A stretch of 64,000 nt of DNA from Cochlodiniinecator piscidefendens. GTDB lineage: Bacteria; Pseudomonadota; Alphaproteobacteria; Rhodobacterales; Rhodobacteraceae. The position numbers and the translations under genes are program-made. The notes under the pieces were generated by a model that worked only from the letters and a program-made list of their open reading frames with translations, did not search any database and had not been told where the DNA came from. Of the stretch, positions 45,578-53,334 are shown one piece after another. Where the stretch lies: positions 1-64,000 of the forward strand of contig NZ_JAAOIE010000009.1 of NCBI RefSeq assembly GCF_011326755.1, read 5' to 3'. The stretch's first letter is position 1, and each line of letters opens with the position of its first letter.

Positions 45578-46704
45578 GCTGCCTCTGAATGATATTGCGC
45601 AATGGCTTCAAACAATGCGGTGATGTCTGGATTTGTGACACTGCCCGTTAGTGAAATCCGCAAACGTGCGGTACCGCGCGGTACTGTCGGGGGACGAATA
45701 CCACGCACATCAAACCCGCGCGCCTGAAGCGCCTCCGCACGCGCCATCGTCTGATCATCACGACCAATGATCACCGGAATGATTTGGCTGTGTAGATCGC
45801 TGAGACCCAAAAGCCTGTGCGCCTCTGAATGCGCACGTCGCATACGCTCTTGGGCCTGCTCTGTGAGATTGTCCTGATTTTGCAATGCGGCCAATGCCGA
45901 CCTGACCAATGCAGCATTGAGCGGGGACGGCGCAGTGGCAAAGATGAATGGACGTGCCCGGTTGATCAAAAAATCAATCATCACCTTTGCACCGCAGACC
46001 AACCCACCCGCAATACCGAGCCCTTTACCACAGGTGTGCAACGTTAGTATTTCCGCATCTAACCCATATGCCAGACCGCGCCCATTGGGGCCAAAAACAC
46101 CCGTCGCGTGCGCCTCATCCACAACCAAAACCGCACCATTTATACGGGCAATCGCCGCCAGATCATCGAGCGGTGCAAGATCGCCTTCCATGGAATAGAC
46201 GCTTTCCACTGCAATCCAGACCTGCCCCTTCCCACCGGAAGCACGCCACTGGCCTAATATCTGCTGAGCGGCCGCCGCATCATTATGCGCAAACGATCGC
46301 GCCTCGGCCCGCCCAAGCCGGATCCCTTCATGGGCGCTGGCATGGATGTATTCATCATATAAGATCAGATCATCAGCCGCAGGAAGGGTCGCAAATATCG
46401 CCTGATTTGCCTGAAAACCTCCGCCCATAAACAAGGCCGCTTCAGCGCCAAAAAAGGCTGCGGCTTCAGCTTCAAGCGCTTGATGCTCTGCATGATTGCC
46501 CCGCAACAAGCGTGATCCACCAGAACCAACGGGAACGCCACGCGCCAAAGCCTGCTGACCCGCAGCTTTCAACAGGTCAGATTCCGCGAGACCCAAGTAA
46601 TCATTTGATGCAAAATCAATGCCGCGCTGAGGGGAAAGCTGCCGTAGTTTATGCCGTGTGGTTAAGGCATCCAAAATCCCCTTCAGCCTTGTCTTGGCTT
46701 TCAT
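45574..46704 (-). CDS. bioF: 8-amino-7-oxononanoate synthase BioF
   Basis: The 376-residue alpha-oxoamine synthase has [42 protein letters not shown] and the PLP lysine in [13 protein letters not shown]. It condenses pimeloyl-ACP with alanine. It overlaps bioB and bioD by four bases each within the leftward operon. Confidence 0.93.
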   Translation of the reverse strand: MKAKTRLKGILDALTTRHKLRQLSPQRGIDFASNDYLGLAESDLLKAAGQQALARGVPVGSGGSRLLRGNHAEHQALEAEAAAFFGAEAALFMGGGFQANQAIFATLPAADDLILYDEYIHASAHEGIRLGRAEARSFAHNDAAAAQQILGQWRASGGKGQVWIAVESVYSMEGDLAPLDDLAAIARINGAVLVVDEAHATGVFGPNGRGLAYGLDAEILTLHTCGKGLGIAGGLVCGAKVMIDFLINRARPFIFATAPSPLNAALVRSALAALQNQDNLTEQAQERMRRAHSEAHRLLGLSDLHSQIIPVIIGRDDQTMARAEALQARGFDVRGIRPPTVPRGTARLRISLTGSVTNPDITALFEAIAQYHSEAA

Positions 46705-47681
46705 TCCGCCGCGTCCACGCGGGCTTGGGTTTCTGCCTCCATTGGGCGTATTCCAAGTTTTGCAAAGAGTGCCATATCGCTGTCTTCCTCAGGATTGTCA
46801 GCGGTCAACAGCGTATCCCCCACAAAGATAGAATTAGCGCCAGCAAAGAAGCACATCGCCTGCATTTCATCGCTCATTTCGCTGCGTCCCGCTGATAAAC
46901 GCACATGCGAGCGCGGCATCAAAATACGGGCCAACGCAATGGTGCGCACGAATTCGATTGGATCTAATGGTGCGACATCGGCCAAGGGTGTGTCGGCCTG
47001 CGGCATCAGCATATTGATCGGCACAGAGTCCGGCGCGACCGGCAGATTTGCTAGGGTTAAAAGCATATCGATGCGATCAATATCTTTCTCTCCCATCCCT
47101 AAAATGCCCCCTGAACACACCTTTATTCCGGCATCTCTGACACGGTTCAATGTGTCGATCCGATCGGTGAATGTGCGTGTCGTGATGACTTCTGAATAGT
47201 AACGCTCAGAGGTATCAATATTATGGTTGTAATAATCCAAACCAGCGTCCCGCAACTGAACGACCTGAGTGTCATCCAGCATGCCAAGCGTCATACAGGT
47301 TTCCAGCCCCATCGCCTTAACGCCTTCGACCATCGCCGTGAGCGCATCCATATCTCTGGCCTTAGGTTCCCGCCACGCTGCGCCCATACAGTACCGGGTT
47401 GCTCCTGCATCTCGGGCTTTGCGGGCTTCGTTTAGAACGCGCTCAACCTCGATCAGTTTGGCTGCAGGCAATTTAGAGCCATTGCGTGCGGATTGAGAAC
47501 AATATGAACAATCCTCAACGCATCCGCCTGTCTTAATCGACAGCAACCGGGACATTTGGACTCTATTCGGATCGAAATGCGCCCGATGTACTGTTTGTGC
47601 CTCGAAGAGCAAATCCATCAAAGGCTGGTTGTATAGGCGCTCTGCACTTTCGCGCGTCCAAGTGGTTTGCGTTTGGGTCAT
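46701..47681 (-). CDS. bioB: biotin synthase BioB
   Basis: The 326-residue radical-SAM enzyme carries the CX3CX2C cluster motif in [16 protein letters not shown], and [21 protein letters not shown] and [10 protein letters not shown] as further BioB segments. The [2Fe-2S] Arg/Cys environment is also seen (RLSAGRSEM). It inserts sulfur into dethiobiotin. It is the first gene of the operon. An AGGA ribosome-binding site lies upstream, separated from the ATG by one of the BioR boxes, so repressor binding would directly cover the translation start region. Confidence 0.95.
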   Translation of the reverse strand: MTQTQTTWTRESAERLYNQPLMDLLFEAQTVHRAHFDPNRVQMSRLLSIKTGGCVEDCSYCSQSARNGSKLPAAKLIEVERVLNEARKARDAGATRYCMGAAWREPKARDMDALTAMVEGVKAMGLETCMTLGMLDDTQVVQLRDAGLDYYNHNIDTSERYYSEVITTRTFTDRIDTLNRVRDAGIKVCSGGILGMGEKDIDRIDMLLTLANLPVAPDSVPINMLMPQADTPLADVAPLDPIEFVRTIALARILMPRSHVRLSAGRSEMSDEMQAMCFFAGANSIFVGDTLLTADNPEEDSDMALFAKLGIRPMEAETQARVDAAE

Positions 47682-47682
47682 T

Positions 47683-47692
47683 TTATCGATAA
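47683..47692. promoter_or_regulatory. BioR box (promoter-proximal copy)
   Basis: The perfect palindrome TTATCGATAA matches the alphaproteobacterial BioR consensus TTATMKATAA. It lies one base upstream of the bioB ATG, between the AGGA site and the start codon. Confidence 0.8.
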
Positions 47693-47723
47693 TTTCCTAA
47701 GTGAATTATTACTTACTATTTAT

Positions 47724-47733
47724 TTATCGATAA
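47724..47733. promoter_or_regulatory. BioR box (distal copy)
   Basis: This second identical TTATCGATAA is 41 bp, about four helical turns, from the first, allowing two dimers on one DNA face. On the leftward strand an AATAAT (47710-47705) could be the bioB -10, which would place the -35 region on this box. Confidence 0.8.
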
Positions 47734-47958
47734 AAATGCAAAGCGCAACAAAAATCCCTTCGGCCTACCGCGACATCTTGGGTTTCACACTCACCGCATA
47801 TTTCGAGAAAAACAGACAACTAGAATTACTGAATTAACACCTCACCGCACGCGAGACCTAGAAAACCCCAGCCAAATAAGGTATCCGCCACATCAAAGCG
47901 CGCCAAAATCAATCAGGTTGTGGCGCTATATTGCCCTGGGAAACGGAACGGCTTTATC

Positions 47959-48399
47959 ATGACCATCAACAAACGCATTGTCCTCTCAAGTGATCACGCC
48001 GCTATCGACTTGCGCCAAGCGGTTGCAAAACACATCGCAACCCTCGGGTGGGAGGTTGTTGATATTGGCCCCACCACCACCGAAAGCACCCATTACCCCA
48101 TTCACGGCAAAGCTGCGGCTGAGCGCGTGGCCTCAGGTGATTGTGCCCTAGGGATCATCATTTGTGGCACCGGGCAAGGCATCATGATGGCCGCAAATAA
48201 GGTCGAAGGCATTCGCTGCGGTGTTTGCACAGACACATTTTCTGCCCGCATGATCCGTCAGCACAACAACGCAAACATGCTTTCACTCGGCGCGCGTGTG
48301 GTGGGCGAAGGTATCGCGCTTGATATCGTAGATGCGTTTCTAACCGCCGAATTTGAAGGCGGCCGTCACGCAACGCGGGTCGATATGATCGAGGCGTAA
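47959..48399 (+). CDS. rpiB: ribose 5-phosphate isomerase B family protein
   Basis: The 146-residue protein has LSSDHAAIDLRQAV, the catalytic-Cys segment IIICGTGQGIMMAANK and CGVCTDTFSARMIRQHNNANMLSLGARV, the RpiB/LacAB signatures. It interconverts ribulose and ribose 5-phosphate, or a related aldose/ketose phosphate pair. ATG 47959 gives the natural N-terminus; its ribosome-binding site is weak. It is divergent from bioB, with 277 bp between them, and is followed by a terminator. Confidence 0.88.
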   Translation: MTINKRIVLSSDHAAIDLRQAVAKHIATLGWEVVDIGPTTTESTHYPIHGKAAAERVASGDCALGIIICGTGQGIMMAANKVEGIRCGVCTDTFSARMIRQHNNANMLSLGARVVGEGIALDIVDAFLTAEFEGGRHATRVDMIEA

Positions 48400-48430
48400 A
48401 AACGATACTATATCTACCTGAATATCCAAA

Positions 48431-48458
48431 AGAGCGCCCTTGTACGGCGTTCTTTTTT
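48431..48458 (+). terminator. rho-independent terminator after rpiB
   Basis: AGAGCGCC (48431-48438) pairs with GGCGTTCT (48446-48453), including one G-U pair, around a 7-base loop and is followed by a run of six T. It lies 31 bases after the rpiB stop. Confidence 0.85.
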
Positions 48459-48474
48459 GTAAAGGGAGCTTTAC
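48459..48474. promoter_or_regulatory. operator-like palindrome 1 upstream of the membrane protein/XRE pair
   Basis: GTAAAG and CTTTAC form a perfect 6 bp inverted repeat with a four-base GGAG spacer. An identical pair of arms recurs 37 bp downstream. The encoded XRE regulator is the likely ligand. A TTTACT in its right arm could be a -35 element. Confidence 0.65.
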
Positions 48475-48495
48475 TTTTTTCAGCACCTCAAATAT

Positions 48496-48511
48496 GTAAA
48501 GCATACTTTAC
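48496..48511. promoter_or_regulatory. operator-like palindrome 2 upstream of the membrane protein/XRE pair
   Basis: The same GTAAAG and CTTTAC arms occur here with a four-base CATA spacer, ending 12 bases before the ATG at 48524 and close to its GAGGG site. The two sites share identical arms but not spacers, as expected for operators of one dimeric repressor. Confidence 0.65.
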
Positions 48512-48523
48512 AATGAGGGCACC

Positions 48524-48892
48524 ATGAAAAAATATTTATTTGCACTTTTTCTAAGCTTCACCGCCTACGTGATCTTACTTGTCTTTTCACTTACAACATT
48601 GGCCAATGGCGTCGATCACCCAGGGCAGCGTGTTGGGATAACCCTCTTGCCTGTATTGCCTGCGTTTTTAATTTGCATCGTGATTTTCAAAGAAATTAAC
48701 CGCATAGATGAAATGCAACGCAGATTGCAATTAGAGGCACTGGCCATTTCTTTCGCAGCAACAGGGCTGATCACATTGGGTTATGGGTTTTTGGAAAATG
48801 TTGGCTATCCCAAAATGTCGATGTTTGTCATCTGGCCATTAATGGGCACCTTTTGGCTTATAGGTGTGATCTTTGGCCGCCTGAGGTACTGA
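48524..48892 (+). CDS. small four-helix membrane protein of unknown function
   Basis: The 122-residue protein has four hydrophobic segments, near residues 5-27, 38-57, 71-92 and 97-118. Between the second and third lies a charged cytoplasmic helix, EINRIDEMQRRLQLEA. I do not recognise a named family, but such proteins commonly precede small XRE regulators. Its stop overlaps the XRE start by one base (TGATG), so the two are translated together. Two operator-like palindromes precede it. Confidence 0.7.
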   Translation: MKKYLFALFLSFTAYVILLVFSLTTLANGVDHPGQRVGITLLPVLPAFLICIVIFKEINRIDEMQRRLQLEALAISFAATGLITLGYGFLENVGYPKMSMFVIWPLMGTFWLIGVIFGRLRY

Positions 48893-49089
48893 TGGAAAAT
48901 CGTATTCAAGAGCTTCGCAAAGCGCAAAATTGGTCACAGGCTGAATTTGCCACACGGCTTGGAGTATCACGTCAAACAGTCAATGCACTGGAACGCGGCA
49001 GGTATGATCCTAGCTTGCCTCTGGCGTTCAAAATTTCAACAATTCTGGCCCAGCCGATCGAAGGCATATTTATCTACGACCCATCTTAG
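48892..49089 (+). CDS. XRE family helix-turn-helix regulator (65 residues)
   Basis: This 65-residue protein is a single Cro/C1-type domain: IQELRKAQNWSQAEFATRLGVSRQTVNALERGRYDPSLPLAFKI covers all five helices, with SRQTVNALERG as the recognition region. ATG 48892 overlaps the stop of the membrane-protein gene; a longer frame reading into that gene is not needed. It probably autoregulates its operon through the two GTAAAG-N4-CTTTAC sites. A long hairpin follows. Confidence 0.85.
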   Translation: MENRIQELRKAQNWSQAEFATRLGVSRQTVNALERGRYDPSLPLAFKISTILAQPIEGIFIYDPS

Positions 49090-49104
49090 ATCGATCAAAA
49101 TATT

Positions 49105-49144
49105 GGCGTGAATAAGCCCTCCCTTCGGAGGTCTTATTCACGCC
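49105..49144. terminator. long bidirectional hairpin between XRE and ABC ATPase genes
   Basis: GGCGTGAATAAG (49105-49116) pairs perfectly with CTTATTCACGCC (49133-49144); after one mismatch an inner stem CCTCC/GGAGG closes on a CTTC loop. It overlaps the last codons of the convergent ATPase gene and can terminate both transcripts, although no T-run follows. Confidence 0.75.
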
Positions 49145-50142
49145 ACATCGTTCAATTGCAGCTCTTTCCAGCGGTGGCAGGACACGGCGTGGCCTTCTTC
49201 GCAGGTTTCGAGCGGCGGCTCTTCGCGTTTGCAGATGTCAGTGACAAATGGGCAGCGTGTGTGGAATTTGCACCCCGAAGGTTGATTGGTTGGCGATGGA
49301 ATTTCGCCTTCTAGCTTTTGCGCCTTGCCGCGGTCATCCGGGTCCAGGGATGGAATGGCCGAAAACAATGCCTTGGTGTACGGGTGGCGAGCATTTTCAA
49401 ACAGCTGCCGGGTTGGCGCGCTTTCGACAATGCGGCCCAGATACATCACCGCCACATGATCACAGGTATGCGCCACCACAGATAAATCATGGCTGATGAA
49501 CATAAACGTCAGGCCCATCTCTTCCTGGATCGACTTGAGCAGGTTCAAAATGTCCGCCTGAATAGACACATCAAGCGCCGCCACGGATTCATCAGCGACG
49601 ATAAACTGCGGTCCAGAAACAAGCGCACGCGCAATCGAAATACGCTGCCTCTGCCCCCCAGAAAACGCGTGTGGAAAGCGGCGCAAATGTTCGAGGTTCA
49701 GCCGACATTTTTCAGCGATCTCGCGCACGCGGGCGTCGGTTTCTTCGCGGGTTTTGGTCAGGCCCATAACTTCAAGCGGTTCAGCAATAATATCGCGCAC
49801 GGTCATGCGTGGGCTGAGCGCGGCGTAGGGGTCTTGGAAAATCAGCTGTGCGCGTTTGCGGTAATCTTTCAGTTCCGGCCCGTTGATTTCGGCAAGGTCA
49901 TATTGCACCTCACCATCGTCATAGGTCGCGTGCCCTGAACTGATCGGCACGGCGTTCAACAACGCACGGCCCAATGTGGTTTTGCCAGACCCGGATTCCC
50001 CCACAACACCAAAGAATGATCCTTTGGGAATGTCGATGGAAATACCATCCACGGCCTTTAGCGTCTTTTTGTTAAAGATGCTGCCGCCGATGTTGAATTC
50101 TACAGACAGTTTATCGGTTTTGATCAGGTTAGGATCGCTCAT
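49138..50142 (-). CDS. oligopeptide/dipeptide ABC transporter ATP-binding protein (DppF/OppF type)
   Basis: The 334-residue ATPase has Walker A GESGSGKTTLGRAL, signature AFSGGQRQRISIARAL, Walker B FIVADESVAALD, the switch segment FISHDLSVV and the C-terminal peptide-transporter extension with a Cys-rich segment (SGCKFHTRCPF, then CKREEPPLE). It pairs with the DppD-type ATPase upstream. It is the last gene of the leftward operon; its start overlaps the neighbour's stop by four bases. Confidence 0.9.
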   Translation of the reverse strand: MSDPNLIKTDKLSVEFNIGGSIFNKKTLKAVDGISIDIPKGSFFGVVGESGSGKTTLGRALLNAVPISSGHATYDDGEVQYDLAEINGPELKDYRKRAQLIFQDPYAALSPRMTVRDIIAEPLEVMGLTKTREETDARVREIAEKCRLNLEHLRRFPHAFSGGQRQRISIARALVSGPQFIVADESVAALDVSIQADILNLLKSIQEEMGLTFMFISHDLSVVAHTCDHVAVMYLGRIVESAPTRQLFENARHPYTKALFSAIPSLDPDDRGKAQKLEGEIPSPTNQPSGCKFHTRCPFVTDICKREEPPLETCEEGHAVSCHRWKELQLNDVA

Positions 50143-51134
50143 GCTGAGGCCCCTTTATGACGCAAATGGCAGGCGGCGCGGTGGCCTTCGCTGGTGTTGG
50201 CCCATGCAGGGGTGTCGCGTTTGCACACATCCCCCATGATCTGCGAACAGCGGGTGTGGAACACGCAGCCCGATGGGCGCTCTAGCGGAGAGGGGATATC
50301 ACCCGGTACCGGTTTCAACGGCGCGCCAAGATCGTCCAGCTTTGGCAATGCATCCAGCAAGCCCTGCGTATAGGGATGCTGCGGATTGCGGATCACATCG
50401 CGCACCGGACCCTGTTCAATCATACGACCCAGATACATCACTGCAACTTTGTCAGCTGTTTGGGCCACAACCCCCAGATCGTGGGTGATAAAGATGATGC
50501 CCATCTTAAATTCATCCACCAGATCCTTCATCAGATCAATCACCTGCGCCTGAATGGTCACGTCCAAGGCGGTGGTGGGTTCATCCGCGATCAACAGTTT
50601 TGGTTTTGTCGACAGCGCCATAGCAATCATTGCGCGTTGGCGCATACCACCCGACATTTCAAAAGCGTATTGGTTAAACCGCTGGGACGCGTCCGAAATG
50701 CCCACACGATCCAACATTTCAACAGACAATTCTTTGGCCTGCCTTTTGTTCATATCGCTGTGGATCAAAAGCTGCTCAACCATCTGGCTGCCCACTGTCA
50801 TCGCCGGGGCAAAGCTGGCCATCGGTTCTTGAAAGATCATCGAGACAGCACCGCCCCGGATCACTGACATATCCTTTGGCTTGGTTAGGGACATGACATC
50901 GACCGGGCCATCATCCAGATGCAGGGTGATTTTGGTATCTGGGCTGTAGTGACCGTTTCGCGCGTTCAACTTCATCAAAGATTTTGCGGTGACGGATTTT
51001 CCAGAACCGGATTCACCGACCAACCCCATGACTTCGCCCGGTGCCAGTGAAAACGACACATCGTCAACTGCGGTGATGCGACCCTCATCCGTGTCAAATT
51101 CGAGAGTCAGGTTTTCAACATCGATCAGGCTCAT
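50139..51134 (-). CDS. oligopeptide/dipeptide ABC transporter ATP-binding protein (DppD/OppD type)
   Basis: The 331-residue ATPase has Walker A GESGSGKSVTAKSL, signature EMSGGMRQRAMIAMAL, Walker B LLIADEPTTALD, switch FITHDLGVV and the C-terminal SGCVFHTRCSQI segment typical of OppD/DppD. It overlaps the flanking permease and ATPase genes by four bases each. With its partner it drives uptake of the substrate bound by the periplasmic protein. Confidence 0.9.
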   Translation of the reverse strand: MSLIDVENLTLEFDTDEGRITAVDDVSFSLAPGEVMGLVGESGSGKSVTAKSLMKLNARNGHYSPDTKITLHLDDGPVDVMSLTKPKDMSVIRGGAVSMIFQEPMASFAPAMTVGSQMVEQLLIHSDMNKRQAKELSVEMLDRVGISDASQRFNQYAFEMSGGMRQRAMIAMALSTKPKLLIADEPTTALDVTIQAQVIDLMKDLVDEFKMGIIFITHDLGVVAQTADKVAVMYLGRMIEQGPVRDVIRNPQHPYTQGLLDALPKLDDLGAPLKPVPGDIPSPLERPSGCVFHTRCSQIMGDVCKRDTPAWANTSEGHRAACHLRHKGASA

Positions 51135-52261
51135 TTATTTGCCTCCGAATAAGGATCAGCGGCGTCACGCAGACCATCGCCCACGAACACAAAGGCCATC
51201 ACAAGCGCGACAAAGAAAATCACCGGGATGAAGTACCATTGGTAGTTCAGCAAAACATCCGCGCTGGTCACGTTCTGAAGCATCACGCCAAGGCTATTGA
51301 CCGGGTCTTTTAGGCCCAAACCAATGAACGACAGCGCGGTTTCAGACAGCACCATATACGGAAATGAAATCACCAGATCGACGATGATATAGCTGGTAAA
51401 GCTCGGCAAAAGATGGCGGCGAATAATGTGCCCACCCGATGCCCCGCACAGTTGCGCCGCCAGCACGTATTCTTGGTTTCGTTCGGTCAACAAATGGGTC
51501 CGTACGCGCCGCGCTAAGGTTGGCCAACCAATCAACCCCAAGATCATCGAGATGAATAAAAACCGGGTCTCTGCTGTCCATTCCGGCGGAATAAACGCGG
51601 CAATCGCCATAAAGAGCGGAATAGCCGGCACCGTTCGAATGGCATCGGTCACCATCTGAATAAAGCTATCGAGCCAGCCGCCGTAATACCCCGACACCCC
51701 GCCAATGATCAGCGCCAGAACAAAGGAAATCACAACCCCCATAGTCCCCACCTGAAGCGATGTCCAAATCGCGTGCAAGGTGCGGCTGAAGATGTCTTTG
51801 CCAGAACTATCCGTTCCAAACAGATGCACATAGCCCTCAGACATGCCAAACAAATGCGTATCCATTGGGATCAGGCCAAAGAGTTTGTATTCGTCACCAC
51901 TGACGAAAAACTCCATATAGCGGCGTTCATCTTCATTGATGGTTTCAACCCAGCGGAAATTTGTTGCCAGCGATCTTTCCCGTGTCACCGTGTGTAAAAA
52001 GGGGCGTATAGAACAGCCGTTGGTGTCACAAAATGATGGGATCTGCGGGGCACCATTCAGATAATCCGCATCGCGGCCCGCAATCGTTGGGTCATAGGGC
52101 GACAGGATCGGCGCAAAGATCCCTGATAGGATCAACATCGCCAACACCATCGCTGCAATCATCGCTGCGCGTTGCTTTTTAAATCGTGCCCAGATCAACT
52201 GCCCTTGGGAGGCGGTGAAATAGGCTTCTTTGGCTTTCTGATTTTCAGTCGTTGTTGTCAT
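51131..52261 (-). CDS. oligopeptide ABC transporter permease (OppC/DppC type)
   Basis: The 376-residue permease has an N-terminal membrane segment (AAMIAAMVLAMLILSGIFAPIL), an unusually long periplasmic insert (about residues 60-165, including FCDTNGCSIRPFLHTVTRERS) and then the binding-protein-dependent permease domain with EYVLAAQLCGASGGHIIRRHLLP as the coupling loop. The insert is larger than in dipeptide DppC proteins and recalls oligopeptide OppC. It follows the first permease gene by four bases. Confidence 0.88.
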   Translation of the reverse strand: MTTTTENQKAKEAYFTASQGQLIWARFKKQRAAMIAAMVLAMLILSGIFAPILSPYDPTIAGRDADYLNGAPQIPSFCDTNGCSIRPFLHTVTRERSLATNFRWVETINEDERRYMEFFVSGDEYKLFGLIPMDTHLFGMSEGYVHLFGTDSSGKDIFSRTLHAIWTSLQVGTMGVVISFVLALIIGGVSGYYGGWLDSFIQMVTDAIRTVPAIPLFMAIAAFIPPEWTAETRFLFISMILGLIGWPTLARRVRTHLLTERNQEYVLAAQLCGASGGHIIRRHLLPSFTSYIIVDLVISFPYMVLSETALSFIGLGLKDPVNSLGVMLQNVTSADVLLNYQWYFIPVIFFVALVMAFVFVGDGLRDAADPYSEANK

Positions 52262-52265
52262 CGGC

Positions 52266-53270
52266 TTACCTCAGAATGCTTTTGCGTACACGCGGATCCA
52301 AAACGGCCAGCAGAATATCGGTAAAGAAGTTCAGCGTCACGATGGAGGCGGTCAAAAGGAAAATAATCGCACCGGCCAGCTGTTGGTCATTGGAGCGGGC
52401 CAGGGCCTCAAGCAGGAGTGAGCCTGCCTCAGTCAAAGTGAGGATCAACGCCACAATCGGCAGCTCATTAAAGATGCGGTTCAAATCAAAGCCCAGTGAA
52501 TTCACAATCGGGCCAAGCGCGTGACGGGCCGGATAGCGCCACAGCAGACGCCCACCGTAAAGGCCGCGCGCGCTGGCGGCTGTCACATAGAGTTTGCCAA
52601 TTTCATCAGACATCAACGCCCGAACCGTTTGCAAAGCAAACGCCGTAGCAGACCACCCCAAGATAAAGATCGGCAGCCAAGCATGCTTTAGCAAATCGAC
52701 AAATTTGGCCCAAGACCACGGCGCATCTTTGTATTCAGCAGAAAACAAACCAGTCAGCGTTTCACCAAAGTACAGCGTTGAAAACAGCATGATCATCAGA
52801 GCCAAAAGGAAGTTTGGCATCGCAAGACCAAGGTAGCTGACGATCCGCAAAGTATTGTTCATCGCCGCGTTACGTGATGCTGCAGAGATGATCCCAACCG
52901 GGATCGCAATTGCATAAGCCAACAGCAAAGAGCCAAGGCAAATGCTAAGGGAAATCCAAAATTTAGACCCCAAAAGCTGGGCAATGTTTACACGCAGGAT
53001 GCAGCTGTCGCCAAATTCACCCTGAAACGCACCCGTCAGCCACGTGGCCCAGCGGATCATATAAGGGCGGTCCAACCCGAGGCGGACCCGTTCGGCGTCA
53101 ATGTCGGCAAGCGTGATCGCCTGACCCTGTGTGGTTTTATACGCCAGATAGCGCTCCGCACAGTCTCCGGGAACCAATTCCATAAGTGAGAAAACAACAA
53201 ACGACACAATCACCAGTGTGATCAATGCCATCACCGCACGTGTCGCGGCGAACCTTCCAAATTGCAACAT
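52266..53270 (-). CDS. oligopeptide ABC transporter permease (OppB/DppB type)
   Basis: The 334-residue permease starts MLQFGRFAATRAVMALITLVIVSFVVFSLMELVPGD, the usual OppB/DppB N-terminus, and has DEIGKLYVTAASARGL as the coupling loop. ATG 53270 follows GGGGGA; an upstream TTG at 53282 is less likely. A hairpin (53293-53312) separates it from the binding-protein gene. It forms the transmembrane pore with the OppC-type protein. Confidence 0.88.
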   Translation of the reverse strand: MLQFGRFAATRAVMALITLVIVSFVVFSLMELVPGDCAERYLAYKTTQGQAITLADIDAERVRLGLDRPYMIRWATWLTGAFQGEFGDSCILRVNIAQLLGSKFWISLSICLGSLLLAYAIAIPVGIISAASRNAAMNNTLRIVSYLGLAMPNFLLALMIMLFSTLYFGETLTGLFSAEYKDAPWSWAKFVDLLKHAWLPIFILGWSATAFALQTVRALMSDEIGKLYVTAASARGLYGGRLLWRYPARHALGPIVNSLGFDLNRIFNELPIVALILTLTEAGSLLLEALARSNDQQLAGAIIFLLTASIVTLNFFTDILLAVLDPRVRKSILR

Positions 53271-53292
53271 GGCTTCCCCCAAGGTCGCTAAA

Positions 53293-53312
53293 GGCGGGCG
53301 AAAACGCCCGCC
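53293..53312 (-). terminator. hairpin between peptide-binding-protein and permease genes
   Basis: GGCGGGCG, an AAAA loop and CGCCCGCC form a perfect 8 bp stem between the binding-protein stop (53335) and the permease start. On the leftward strand it is followed by TTTAGC. It probably acts as a partial terminator or mRNA-stabilising element. Confidence 0.7.
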
Positions 53313-53334
53313 TCTGTATTACGCTAAGCGCGGA

